Below are positions 22,173 to 29,056 of a DNA stretch of 38,156 bases, in pieces. Source of the DNA: a virus. The notes beneath the pieces are model-generated. The model made no database searches and was not told the DNA's origin. It worked only from the letters and a program-made list of their open reading frames with translations. The stretch's first letter is position 1; each line of letters starts with the position of its first letter. The DNA is taken from positions 1 to 38,156 of the IMG/VR virus record IMGVR_UViG_3300019124_000104, one strand, 5' to 3'. Both the position numbers and the translations under genes were made by a program.

Positions 22173-23384
22173 ATGGAACTCATCATCGACAACGCCGCCG
22201 ACACCGCCATCCAAGCCGATGGCTCCTACAAGGTGGGCAACTTCAACAAGGGCCAAGTGCGCGGCGAGGTTTCGCAGCAATGGGCCTTTCGCCCCGACGA
22301 CCAGCGCTTCCTCAACCTCCACGATCTGCACGCCCACCTCAAGGGCGTTCACGACCGTTCCTGGGAGGCCCGGCCTGCGCTCACCGAGATCGAGCTGCTT
22401 CCCGGCGATATGAGCGACCCGGACACGCGCTACGAATTCAGGATCGGCGTGGACGGCAAGGAGCTGGAGCCGACGCATTGGAGCTTCGGCCAGCTCTGCT
22501 CGATTGCCGGTGCGCCCGCCAACTATATGCGCCGCCTGCCTGCGGAGCTGATGGCAGACAACCTGCTGTACGGCCTCCACGCCAACCGCCCCGAGGAGGA
22601 CGGGATCAAGCTCTGGGCCGGTGACGGCACGCTGCATGCAGCGACTTCCGTTTCCTATGGCCGCATCCCCGACCATCAGGTGGTCGAGGCCGTGATGGAG
22701 GTGGCCGGTTCCGGTCGCGGCGAGAAGCGCTGGAAGGTGCCGGGCGAGCTGGATTGGTCGACCATGACCTACCACCCGAACATCGACGTCACGAAAGAGA
22801 ACACGACGCTCTATGCCAGCGACCGCGACTTCTTCGTGTTTCTTGTGGATGACCGCAACCCCATCACCGTGGGCAAGCTGCCTTCCGGCGAGCCCGACCT
22901 GATGTTCCGGGGCTTCTATGTGCGCGGCTCCAGCGTCGGTGCCTACAAGCAGAGTGTGGCCGCCTTCTATCTCCGCGCGGTGTGCATGAACCGCAACCTC
23001 TGGGGCGTCGAAGGCTTCCAAGAGGTGGACATCATCCACAACAGCAATGCGCCGGAACGCTGGCTCGATGAAGTGCAGCCCGCCCTGCTCGCCTATGCCG
23101 AAGGCTCCACACAGGCGCTCATCGACGGCGTTGCCGCCGCCAAGCGCCGCAAGGTGGCCGAGGATCAGGAAGAGGCTACCGAGTTCCTCATGACCCGCTG
23201 CGCCTTCTCCAAGAAAACCGCCGAGGCGGTGCTCGCCGTGGGCGAAACGGAGGAAGGCGCTCCCCCGCGCACGATCTGGGACATGGCCCAGGCGATTACC
23301 GCATTCGCCCGCACCATCGCGCACGCCGATGTGCGCCTCACGATGGAATTGAAGGCGAAGAAGCTCCTCGACCGAGTGCTCTGA
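22173..23384 (+). CDS. DUF932-like phage/plasmid protein
   Basis: 403 residues. Start 22173 with AAGGATC upstream. Features consistent with the DUF932 (phage/plasmid-like) family are FGQLCSIAGAPANYMRRLPA near 110-129, YGRIPDHQVVEAVMEVA, and near the end of the domain FRGFYVRGSSVGAYKQSVAA followed by FYLRAVCMNRNLWG. The C-terminal 90 residues are helical and charged. The biochemical role of this family is unknown; members occur in phages, plasmids and integrative elements near single-strand DNA functions. It is the largest gene of the plus-strand cassette, and a weak hairpin (23393-23413) follows it. Confidence 0.75.
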   Translation: MELIIDNAADTAIQADGSYKVGNFNKGQVRGEVSQQWAFRPDDQRFLNLHDLHAHLKGVHDRSWEARPALTEIELLPGDMSDPDTRYEFRIGVDGKELEPTHWSFGQLCSIAGAPANYMRRLPAELMADNLLYGLHANRPEEDGIKLWAGDGTLHAATSVSYGRIPDHQVVEAVMEVAGSGRGEKRWKVPGELDWSTMTYHPNIDVTKENTTLYASDRDFFVFLVDDRNPITVGKLPSGEPDLMFRGFYVRGSSVGAYKQSVAAFYLRAVCMNRNLWGVEGFQEVDIIHNSNAPERWLDEVQPALLAYAEGSTQALIDGVAAAKRRKVAEDQEEATEFLMTRCAFSKKTAEAVLAVGETEEGAPPRTIWDMAQAITAFARTIAHADVRLTMELKAKKLLDRVL

Positions 23385-23392
23385 CCGCAGCC

Positions 23393-23413
23393 GCCCCGGC
23401 AACCCGCTGGGGC
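23393..23413 (+). terminator. GCCCC/GGGGC hairpin after the DUF932-like gene
   Basis: GCCCC (23393-23397), 11-nt loop, GGGGC (23409-23413), followed by ATCTTTCCCC. It starts 8 nt after the DUF932 stop codon. Weak as a terminator, probably partial. Confidence 0.4.
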
Positions 23414-23448
23414 ATCTTTCCCCTCACCTTCGTTTGCCGAGAACTCCG

Positions 23449-23652
23449 ATGACCGGAAAAGTCGAAATCACCTTCACCCGCAACGAGCAGGACGAAACCA
23501 TCATCCAGGGCGAGCGCGGCACGGTGTGCGTTGCGCTCGATGGCGAGCAGTACCTTGTGGCCCGCTGGGTTGGCGATGCCTGGGGCGTCGTTTCCACCGG
23601 CTGGAACCGCTTTGGCGACGCGCTGGCCTTCGCGTGCGGGCTTGCAGCATGA
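23449..23652 (+). CDS. Small protein of unknown function
   Basis: 67 residues from the ATG at 23449: MTGKVEITFTRNEQDETIIQ, then a beta-rich LVARWVGDAWGVVSTGWN. It is small, single-domain and rich in predicted beta strands. Its stop overlaps the next start (ATGA at 23649-23652), so three short genes (23449-24280) form one translationally coupled set. Codon use resembles the neighbours. No family recognised. Confidence 0.6.
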   Translation: MTGKVEITFTRNEQDETIIQGERGTVCVALDGEQYLVARWVGDAWGVVSTGWNRFGDALAFACGLAA

Positions 23653-23861
23653 AAGTCCAACCCTCCCGCCGCTATCTGGCGAAGCACCGCTGGGAACCGC
23701 CGCCCCTGACGGCGGAAGTTCCCACCGAGGAGGCTTCGCGCCGCGAGCCTTACACCATCCCGCTCCCCAGCATCGGTGGCCGAACCTACCGCTACGACAA
23801 CGCAACCCGGCAGCTCATCATCGACGGCGAGCGCCAGCCCCCAAGGACCGACGAACCATGA
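23649..23861 (+). CDS. Small basic/Pro-rich protein of unknown function
   Basis: 70 residues beginning MKVQPSRRYLAKHRWEPPPL, with a central RREPYTIPLPSIGGRTYRYD and a C-terminal QLIIDGERQPPRTDEP. No membrane segment, no cysteine, no recognised domain. The start is fixed by the ATGA overlap with the preceding gene, and the end shares ATGA with the secreted protein that follows. Confidence 0.6.
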   Translation: MKVQPSRRYLAKHRWEPPPLTAEVPTEEASRREPYTIPLPSIGGRTYRYDNATRQLIIDGERQPPRTDEP

Positions 23862-24280
23862 AGAAACTTGCACCCGCCTTCGCTCTCACCATGAGCGCCA
23901 CGCCCGTGGTGGCCGCCGATCTCATCTGCTCGCTTCGGATGAAAAACGGCCAGCAGATGACTTACGCCTTCGACCGCGATGGCCTGGGCGACTTTGTCGA
24001 GTTAGCCGTGAGCCGGAACGGCTCGCGCCTGGAGCACGCGCCGCAACGCCGCCCGGTGTGGGAGGCGCAGCGCGTGGACAGCGGCGGACTCCTCCTCACC
24101 TACGTTCCCGACCGCTCCTGGGCCATCGGCATCGTGCCGGATGTGAAGCCGTTGAACGGCACCGGCATGCTGGGCGCTCCCTCGATCTCGCTGCGGAGCG
24201 GCACCCTAATGGGCGAAGGCATCTGCGGCTTCCCAGGCACCAAAGGCCGACGCACGTCCCCGATCCCCGACCAATTCTGA
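23858..24280 (+). CDS. Predicted secreted/periplasmic protein of unknown function
   Basis: 140 residues with a probable signal peptide: MKKLAPAFALTMSATPVVAA, cleavage likely after the AxA-like VVAA. The mature part has two cysteines (ICSLRMKNG near 26 and GICGFPGTK near 123) that could form a disulfide, plus a central beta-rich VWEAQRVDSGGLLLTYVPD. A secreted product in a phage accessory cassette suggests action at the envelope, for example superinfection exclusion, but nothing in the sequence proves it. A good terminator follows at 24302-24328. Confidence 0.65.
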   Translation: MKKLAPAFALTMSATPVVAADLICSLRMKNGQQMTYAFDRDGLGDFVELAVSRNGSRLEHAPQRRPVWEAQRVDSGGLLLTYVPDRSWAIGIVPDVKPLNGTGMLGAPSISLRSGTLMGEGICGFPGTKGRRTSPIPDQF

Positions 24281-24301
24281 ACCGCTACCAGCCCCCCATT
24301 C

Positions 24302-24330
24302 AAAGCCCCGGCACCACGTCGGGGCTTTAT
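24302..24330 (+). terminator. Intrinsic terminator, bidirectional-looking
   Basis: AAAGCCCCG (24302-24310), 9-nt loop, CGGGGCTTT (24320-24328) followed by AT. The A and T tracts are part of the symmetric stem, so it could act on either strand. It ends the 21548-24280 transcription unit. Confidence 0.65.
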
Positions 24331-24352
24331 CGTCGCACCGAGCGATATCTCG

Positions 24353-24380
24353 TTGCGTCTTTAGCTAAAACGGCTAAAAG
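24353..24380 (+). promoter_or_regulatory. Second promoter/operator, related to 21480-21507
   Basis: TTGCGT (24353-24358) then TTTAGC (24360-24365) - 7 nt - GCTAAA (24373-24378). TTGC, TTTAGC and GCTA occupy the same relative positions as at 21480-21505, while the bases between them differ. It lies 53 nt before the next gene and directly after a terminator, so it probably drives 24434-25559. A common regulator or unusual sigma preference for both units is inferred. Confidence 0.5.
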
Positions 24381-24433
24381 AAAGACATGCAGCGCGGCAA
24401 TCCCGCCAGCGCCCAGGAGCCCAGGAGGCCCGC

Positions 24434-24706
24434 ATGTCCTTCCGCCTTCCCACCAGCGACCACCCGGCCCGCGAGGCCATCGGTGATCTCGCCCACGTGG
24501 CGGAAATCCTCAACCCGGCGAACGCCGCCAAGCTGCCCTGCTTCCGCGAGGCGCTGGTGCAGGCCCGCCGCACCATCGAGGCCGACCGCTCGATCCGCGC
24601 GGTCAACGTGATCTGCCTGCGGGCCGATGATGAGCGCTGGCTGGTTTCGGTCGGCCCGCGCGGCGGCTGGAAGCGCCTCTGGAACTTCGGCACCGGGCGC
24701 AACTGA
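24434..24706 (+). CDS. Small phage protein of unknown function
   Basis: 90 residues behind AGGAGG (start 24434). MSFRLPTSDHPAREAIGDLA and LHAHVAEIL-like helices in the first half give way to a beta-rich C-terminus (SIRAVNVICLRADDERWLVS, then VGPRGGWKRLWNFG). It resembles small early proteins seen in alphaproteobacterial phages and plasmids that I cannot name. First gene of the second plus-strand unit. Confidence 0.65.
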   Translation: MSFRLPTSDHPAREAIGDLAHVAEILNPANAAKLPCFREALVQARRTIEADRSIRAVNVICLRADDERWLVSVGPRGGWKRLWNFGTGRN

Positions 24707-24749
24707 GCGCCCGGCACCAACACCCACCCACCGAACTGGAGAACCACCG

Positions 24750-25124
24750 ATGACCGCCCAGACGCCCGAACAGATCCGCAGCGAGCTGCGCAACCAGCTC
24801 ATATACCAAGCCGCCAACATTGAGGCCCGGCTCGCCACCTTCCGCTTTCTCGACCATAAGGTCGCCATCAACTCCAGCGCCGGTGTCCTCGCGCTCGTGA
24901 ACAAGCGCGGCAAAGTCGGCTTTGGCGTGCTCAGCGACCGCGATCTGCTCCTGGGCGACGATGGCATGATCACGAGCGTCGCCGCGCACTGGAATGGGAA
25001 CGGCAAGGTCCGCGAGAACCCGGAAATCCTCGCGGTCGAAATCGTCACATTGGGTGAGGCGCTGAAGCGAGATCTCGCCAACGTGCGCGAGCTGCTCGAC
25101 AACCTTGCGAAGGAGACGCCGTGA
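24750..25124 (+). CDS. Small phage protein of unknown function
   Basis: 124 residues from the ATG at 24750 (GGAG about 10 nt upstream). N-terminal helix TPEQIRSELRNQLIYQAANI, central NSSAGVLALVNKRGKVGFGV and LSDRDLLLGDDGMITS, C-terminal helix EALKRDLANVRELLDNLAKE. Upstream in-frame extension overlaps the previous gene and is rejected. No recognised domain. The stop shares a base with the next start (TGATG). Confidence 0.65.
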   Translation: MTAQTPEQIRSELRNQLIYQAANIEARLATFRFLDHKVAINSSAGVLALVNKRGKVGFGVLSDRDLLLGDDGMITSVAAHWNGNGKVRENPEILAVEIVTLGEALKRDLANVRELLDNLAKETP

Positions 25125-25348
25125 TGACGCGCAACCGCCCGAACATGCACCTTCCCGCCCCGCAAGCATACGCCACCGCCCGCAACGACGTGATGGCGCT
25201 CCTCGCCCGCATCACCGCCACCGTGGAAGCCATCCCGCTTGAGAAAGCTGAAAATGCCAATTGGGGCGACGTTGGCGACATGAACTACCTGCGCGAGCAG
25301 TTGCGGGAAATCAGCGACCGCCTGCACCGGGAGGGTGAGTATGCCTAA
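25124..25348 (+). CDS. Small helical protein of unknown function
   Basis: 74 residues from the ATG at 25124 with AAGGAG 8 nt upstream. It is nearly all helix: PQAYATARNDVMALLARITA, then MNYLREQLREISDRLHREG. A possible function is as a small DNA- or protein-binding factor, but the sequence offers no specific sign. The stop lies past the start of the next gene by 8 nt (25341), so translation is coupled. Confidence 0.6.
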   Translation: MTRNRPNMHLPAPQAYATARNDVMALLARITATVEAIPLEKAENANWGDVGDMNYLREQLREISDRLHREGEYA

Positions 25349-25559
25349 GACCCCACGCAACGCCGCCGCCGACTGCCGCCTCGCCCAGGCGCAAAAGAAT
25401 GCCGCCCTGCTCCAGATCGCAGCGCAATACCTGGGCCTGGACACGCTCGAAACCCGCAACAGCGACAGCCTCGATTTTCGCGAACAGGCCGTCTGGAACA
25501 TCAAGGCGGCGCTGGAAGCTGCATTCGAGGCGGGCCGCAAGGCAGGCCCGCGCGGATAG
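25341..25559 (+). CDS. DUF6900-like small protein
   Basis: 72 residues from the ATG at 25341. The core IAAQYLGLDTLETRNSDSLD followed by FREQAVWNIKAALEAAFEAG matches the DUF6900 pattern (L-x-(I/L)-x-T-L-E-T-R-x-S-D-x-L-D-F ... A-L-x-A-A-(Y/F)-x-A-G), a small family frequent on plasmids, phages and conjugative elements of Proteobacteria. Function unknown. It is the last gene of the plus-strand cassette, followed at once by a strong terminator. Confidence 0.75.
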   Translation: MPKTPRNAAADCRLAQAQKNAALLQIAAQYLGLDTLETRNSDSLDFREQAVWNIKAALEAAFEAGRKAGPRG

Positions 25560-25565
25560 ACCCGC

Positions 25566-25597
25566 AATGAAGCCCCGGCCCGCCGGGGTTTTTCATT
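25566..25597 (+). terminator. Strong intrinsic terminator between convergent operons
   Basis: CCCCGG (25573-25578) - CCCG - CCGGGG (25583-25588) followed by TTTTT, enclosed by AATGAA/TTCATT, which extends the stem. It ends the plus-strand cassette and overlaps the stop codon of the convergent minus-strand gene (25593-25595). Confidence 0.85.
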
Positions 25598-25913
25598 GCG
25601 CGAGCCGCCGGAACTCCACCGGGACACCCAGCGCCCTCGAATGATTGATGCCCTCCCACATGCCCGGCGTGATCCCGAGATCCCCGTAGACCACCGTCGC
25701 AGCCGCGAAGCGCCTCCAGGCAAAGCCCGCCGCGATGCCTAGCCGGCGATCATCGGGCACTTCGTCGCGCAGGATGCCCGGCTGGGTGTAGAGCAGGTGC
25801 GAAGCGATGGGAGCCTCCCCCATGAGCAGGCAATCCCGCACGCAGGCCCGCGCGTAGGCCACGTTCGTCTCGATATCGCCTGCGTAGGGGCTCTCCAAAA
25901 CGACCAGTCTCAT
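25593..25913 (-). CDS. DUF7768 family protein (nucleoside 2-deoxyribosyltransferase-like)
   Basis: 106 residues. MRLVVLESPYAGDIETNVAY is a Rossmann-like first strand and loop; ACVRDCLLMGEAPIASHLLY, then FAAATVVYGDLGITPGMWEG, follow. This matches the DUF7768 family, related to nucleoside 2-deoxyribosyltransferase-like folds and common in phages. The predicted ligand is a nucleotide, but activity is unproven. It overlaps the methyltransferase gene by 4 nt (25910-25913), suggesting a linked role in phage nucleotide or DNA modification. Confidence 0.8.
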   Translation of the reverse strand: MRLVVLESPYAGDIETNVAYARACVRDCLLMGEAPIASHLLYTQPGILRDEVPDDRRLGIAAGFAWRRFAAATVVYGDLGITPGMWEGINHSRALGVPVEFRRLAQ

Positions 25914-27181
25914 TCCGCCGCCTGCGGCTGGCGCTTCGCGAGCAGCTCGGTGTAGCTCTCGCCGGTGGCCTCAAGCCGGGCGTCCTGGCCGGTGAAGTCC
26001 TGCCACCGCTTGATTGCCACGTCCACATAAGCCGGGTGCAGCTCCAGGGCTTGGCAGGCGCGGCCCTCCATCTCGCAGGCGATGATGGTGGTGCCGGAAC
26101 CGCAGAACGGCTCGTAGACGGCCTGCCCTGGCGACGAGTTGTTCACGATGGGCCTGCGCATACACTCGACCGGCTTTTGCGTGGAATGGCCGGTTTCCGA
26201 CTTCTGCGGCTTCGGGATCTCCCACAGCGTGGATTGCTTGCGGTCGCCCGCCCAATGCGCCGTCCGGTTCTTTCGCACCGCGTACCAGCAGGGCTCGTGC
26301 TGCCAGTGGTAATGGCCGCGACTCACCGCGATGTGGTTCTTGGCCCAGACGATCTGCGCGCGGATCTCGAAATCGGCGGCGGCAAGGCCCTCGGCCACCG
26401 ATGCAGCCTTCACGGCGGCGTGCCAGACATAGGCCACGTCGCCGGGGAACAGCGCCCATGCCTCGCGCCAATCGGCCTTGTTGTCGTTCAACACCTTGCC
26501 GACCGCGCGCCCGCCCGGCGGGCCTTTGCCGGTGCCCGCCTGCTCGACGTCGTTGCGCCAGTTGGCGTCGTATTCCACCCCATAGGGCGGATCGGTCACC
26601 ATGAGGTGCGGCAGCACGCCAGCCAGCGCCTTCTCGACCGCATCGGCATCGGTGCAATCACCGCACACCAGCCGGTGCCGCCCCAGCAGCCACACATCGC
26701 CCAGCTCGGTGACCGGATGCACCGGCGTGTCGGGCACATCGTCGGGATCGGTGAGCCCTCGGTTCGGGGCCATCGAGAGCGCCCGCAGCTCCTGATCCGA
26801 GAAGCCCATCAGCGGCAAATCGAACCCCAGCTCCGCGAGATCGGCCACTTCCAGGCGCAATAGCTCCTTATCCCAGCCCGCGTTCTCGGCCAGCTTGTTA
26901 TCTGCGAGCACATAGGCGCGCTTCTGGGCATCGGTCCAACCGCGCGCCACCATCACCGGCACCTCGGGCAGCTCCAGGCGCTGCGCGGCGAGTACGCGGC
27001 CATGACCCGCGATGATAGTGCCGTCCTCATCCACGAGAACCGGGTTCGTCCATCCCCACTCGCGAATGCTGGCGGCGATTTGCGCAACCTGCTCGTCGCT
27101 ATGCGTGCGGGCGTTGCGGGCATATGGCGTCAGGCGCGAGAGCGGCCAACGCTCCACCTTGTCGGCGGGCCAATCGCTCAT
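25910..27181 (-). CDS. ParB-domain-fused DNA methyltransferase (probable N6-adenine, beta class)
   Basis: 423 residues. A ParB/Srx-like N-terminal domain (about 15-70; ARNARTHSDEQVAQIAASIR, then EWGWTNPVLVDEDGTIIAGH) is fused to a methyltransferase. The latter has catalytic TDPPYG (DPPY at 197-200), GHSTQKP at 331-337, and the SAM-binding FCGSGTT at 359-365 near the C-terminus, an order (motif IV before I) that fits the beta class. No restriction enzyme lies nearby, so it is likely an orphan phage methyltransferase protecting DNA from host restriction or altering gene control. ATGA overlaps on both sides tie it to DUF7768 and to a 32-aa membrane protein. Confidence 0.88.
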   Translation of the reverse strand: MSDWPADKVERWPLSRLTPYARNARTHSDEQVAQIAASIREWGWTNPVLVDEDGTIIAGHGRVLAAQRLELPEVPVMVARGWTDAQKRAYVLADNKLAENAGWDKELLRLEVADLAELGFDLPLMGFSDQELRALSMAPNRGLTDPDDVPDTPVHPVTELGDVWLLGRHRLVCGDCTDADAVEKALAGVLPHLMVTDPPYGVEYDANWRNDVEQAGTGKGPPGGRAVGKVLNDNKADWREAWALFPGDVAYVWHAAVKAASVAEGLAAADFEIRAQIVWAKNHIAVSRGHYHWQHEPCWYAVRKNRTAHWAGDRKQSTLWEIPKPQKSETGHSTQKPVECMRRPIVNNSSPGQAVYEPFCGSGTTIIACEMEGRACQALELHPAYVDVAIKRWQDFTGQDARLEATGESYTELLAKRQPQAAE

Positions 27182-27276
27182 GGAAACACCACAGAAATCA
27201 CAATACCCACGATCAGGGCGATGGCGAACCAGAAGCCCACCACGAACGGCAGGCCCTCAAACTCGCGCCGGTCCAT
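27178..27276 (-). CDS. 32-residue single-pass membrane protein
   Basis: A short gene: ATG at 27274-27276, one base after the upstream stop (TAGCATG), and TGA sharing ATGA with the methyltransferase start. The product begins MDRREFEGLPFVVGFWFAIA and ends with a further hydrophobic run (LIVGIVISVVFP), giving one transmembrane helix behind a charged N-terminus. Tight coupling on both sides and clean codon use argue that it is real. Function unknown. Confidence 0.6.
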   Translation of the reverse strand: MDRREFEGLPFVVGFWFAIALIVGIVISVVFP

Positions 27277-27277
27277 G

Positions 27278-27610
27278 CTAAACCCCGGTCGGAAATTCGC
27301 GGTTTTGCGTTTTGCGGGGGGGCCGCCGGTGTACGTTCGACGGCTCCAAACTTTCGACGCCCCCGGCCTTCGCCTCCGTATCGAGATCGACGCCTGCTCG
27401 CTGGATCAGCTTGCGGAGCGTGCGAATGTTGTGCGCCTCGACTTTGGTTTCTATCCAATGACCCGAGAAGTTCCATGGCATGATGCCGTGCGAAACCAGC
27501 ACATCCAGGCACCCGTCGTCATCTGCAAGATCCGCTTCGCTGTCGGCAAGTACCTTTGCCACTTCCGCCAGCGTGTAACGGCGCTGCGGGAGATCAATTA
27601 CAGCGGCCAT
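27278..27610 (-). CDS. Phage protein of unknown function
   Basis: 110 residues. The first half (QRRYTLAEVAKVLADSEADL) looks like a small helix-turn-helix or MerR-like start, then GCLDVLVSHGIMPWNFSGHW and AHNIRTLRKLIQRAGVDLDT, followed by a Pro/Arg-rich tail (SNVHRRPPRKTQNREF). The start lies 13 nt inside the end of the HNH gene. It might bind DNA, but the HTH resemblance is weak and no family is recognised. Confidence 0.6.
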   Translation of the reverse strand: MAAVIDLPQRRYTLAEVAKVLADSEADLADDDGCLDVLVSHGIMPWNFSGHWIETKVEAHNIRTLRKLIQRAGVDLDTEAKAGGVESLEPSNVHRRPPRKTQNREFPTGV

Positions 27611-27870
27611 CCGTCCTCCCCTATTCCCCTTGTGGTATTGCGCTCGATGGCTTGTTTGGTGCCGTTATGGTGGGGTCCGCACAGGGCGTCCCAATTCGCT
27701 CGGTCCCAAAAAAGCCGGGGGTTTCCTTTGTGCGGCACCCGGTGGTCGACAACGGTGGCGGCGGCGAGGCGCCCTTCGCGCAGGCACATCACACACAGCG
27801 GATGGAGTTTCAGGAAGCGCTTGCGTTCCGCACGCCATCGGCGGCTGTTGTAGAACGGATGATTGCTCAC
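27598..27870 (-). CDS. HNH endonuclease
   Basis: 90 residues from the GTG at 27868-27870. MSNHPFYNSRRWRAERKRFL precedes the HNH core: PLCVMCLREG, VVDHRVPHKG and then LCGPHHNGTK. It has Cys-x2-Cys and C-x2-HH zinc ligands with the D-H catalytic pair. In HK97-type phages such a nuclease works with terminase in genome packaging and usually lies near TerS; here 6.2 kb separates them, filled by the methyltransferase genes and the plus-strand cassette. GTGA overlap joins it to the broken small gene upstream. Confidence 0.85.
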   Translation of the reverse strand: MSNHPFYNSRRWRAERKRFLKLHPLCVMCLREGRLAAATVVDHRVPHKGNPRLFWDRANWDALCGPHHNGTKQAIERNTTRGIGEDGWPL

Positions 27871-27947
27871 CTTCGCCTCGTGGCGATCAGCATCCCGCTG
27901 CCGACGAGAAGCGCCGGGCCAACGAAGTCGCTGCCCGCATATTCGAG
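27867..27947 (-). pseudogene. Remnant of a small membrane protein gene, 5' end missing
   Basis: An open frame reading LEYAGSDFVGPALLVGSGML then IATRRR ends at a TGA that shares GTGA with the HNH start, exactly as in the other coupled genes of this operon. Upstream it is stopped by TAG (27948-27950) and has no start codon. The hydrophobic run and basic end look like a single-pass membrane protein. It marks where phage-like sequence gives way to the host-like island. Confidence 0.45.
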
Positions 27948-28030
27948 CTACAGTTTAAGATCAGCCCAAGCGCGTCCATTTTCGACGGAACCAGGACGAT
28001 AATCTTGATAATAGCCCTTCAACCTGATTA

Positions 28031-28948
28031 TTGGATCCCCTGACCCCAACCGATGCGGCGGGGAATCTGCAAGCCGATGTGCTGGGCCGCTTCCTCGAGC
28101 GCATCCAGGCGGCAGGGGCGGACTCCATTGGCCTGCTCGGCAGCACCGGCGGCTATGCCTACCTGACGCGGGAGGCACGCCAGCGTGCCGTGCGGGTGGC
28201 GGTGGAGTGCGTCGGTGGCAAGATCCCGATCATCGTCGGCGTGGGCGCGCTCCGAACCGACGAGGCCGAGACGCTCGCCCGGGACGCCAAAGCGGCAGGG
28301 GCTGACGGCCTGCTGCTCGCTCCCATGTCCTATACGCCCCTGACCGACGAGGAGGTCTTTCGGCACTTCGCCGCCGTGGCCGAGGCGGGCGGGCTGCCCC
28401 TGTGCATCTACAACAACCCGAGCACCACGAAATTCACCTTTAGCGATGACCTGATCGCCCGTCTGGCGAAGCTCCCGAACGTCGCGGCGGTGAAGATGCC
28501 TCTGCCTGCGAATGGTGACTTCAGCGGCGAGTTGGAGCGGCTGCGGGCGATCATCCCTGACGGGCTTGCCATTGGCTACAGTGGTGACTGGGGAGCAGCC
28601 GACGCCCTGCTGGCCGGGTGCGACGCTTGGTACAGCGTGGTTGCGGGCCTGCTGCCCGCTCCGGCTTTGGCTCTCACGCGAGCCGCGCAAGCTAGCAACC
28701 GTCCTGAGGTGCTACGCATCAACGCATTGTTCCAACCGCTGTGGGATCTGTTCAGGGCGTTCGGCAGCTTCCGCGTGATGTATGTGATGGCAGACCTTCT
28801 CGGTCTCGCCAGGATCGAGCCGCCGCGCCCGATCCTGCCGTTATCTCAGGAGACATACGGTCGGGTGGAAGAGGCCTTGGGACACTTGAAGAGTGTAACC
28901 AGCTCCACTCCACACAGGCTTATCAGAGATCCACGCTATGTTTCATAG
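28031..28948 (+). pseudogene. DapA/DHDPS-family aldolase, 5'-truncated
   Basis: The frame contains nearly a whole dihydrodipicolinate synthase family protein: GSTG (37-40, equivalent to the GTTGE pocket), the VGVGALRTDEAETLARDAKA core, Tyr127 in CIYNNP and the Schiff-base Lys155 in VAAVKMP. Intact relatives begin about 8 residues earlier with a Phe-x-Gly-(L/I)-x-x-(F/L)-P-L-T segment. Here the sequence enters at PLTPTDAAG with only TTG as a possible start and no ribosome-binding site. The C-terminal 18 residues (SVTSSTPHRLIRDPRYVS) extend past the usual end. I read it as a broken host gene at a recombination border; a TTG-started product is possible. Confidence 0.7.
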
Positions 28949-28954
28949 AATGGA

Positions 28955-28997
28955 TGTTCCTCCTCCCTTTGAGGAAGTGTTCCTCCTCCCTTTGAGG
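28955..28997 (+). repeat. Two exact 20-nt direct repeats with CCTCCTCCC, hairpin-forming
   Basis: Two identical 20-nt units (28955-28974 and 28978-28997), 23 nt apart, each carry TTCCTCCTCCC. In the first, TTCCTC can pair with GAGGAA, leaving CTCCC in the loop; in the second, CCTCCC pairs with GGGAGG. C/U-rich CUCC loops are the seed of several alphaproteobacterial sRNAs that block Shine-Dalgarno sequences. Located just after the dapA-family frame, so it could be a 3'-UTR-derived sRNA. Inferred. Confidence 0.5.
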
Positions 28998-29056
28998 GAG
29001 GCTACGACCACTTTCATGGTATGTTCACCGCTCTATAGAAGGAGATCTGCGAATCA

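Noticed and set aside
28031-28036. Phage attachment site in dapA
   Set aside because: The gene is broken here, but there is no integrase nearby, no repeated core at 31970 or elsewhere, and the adjacent phage border is about 80 nt away.
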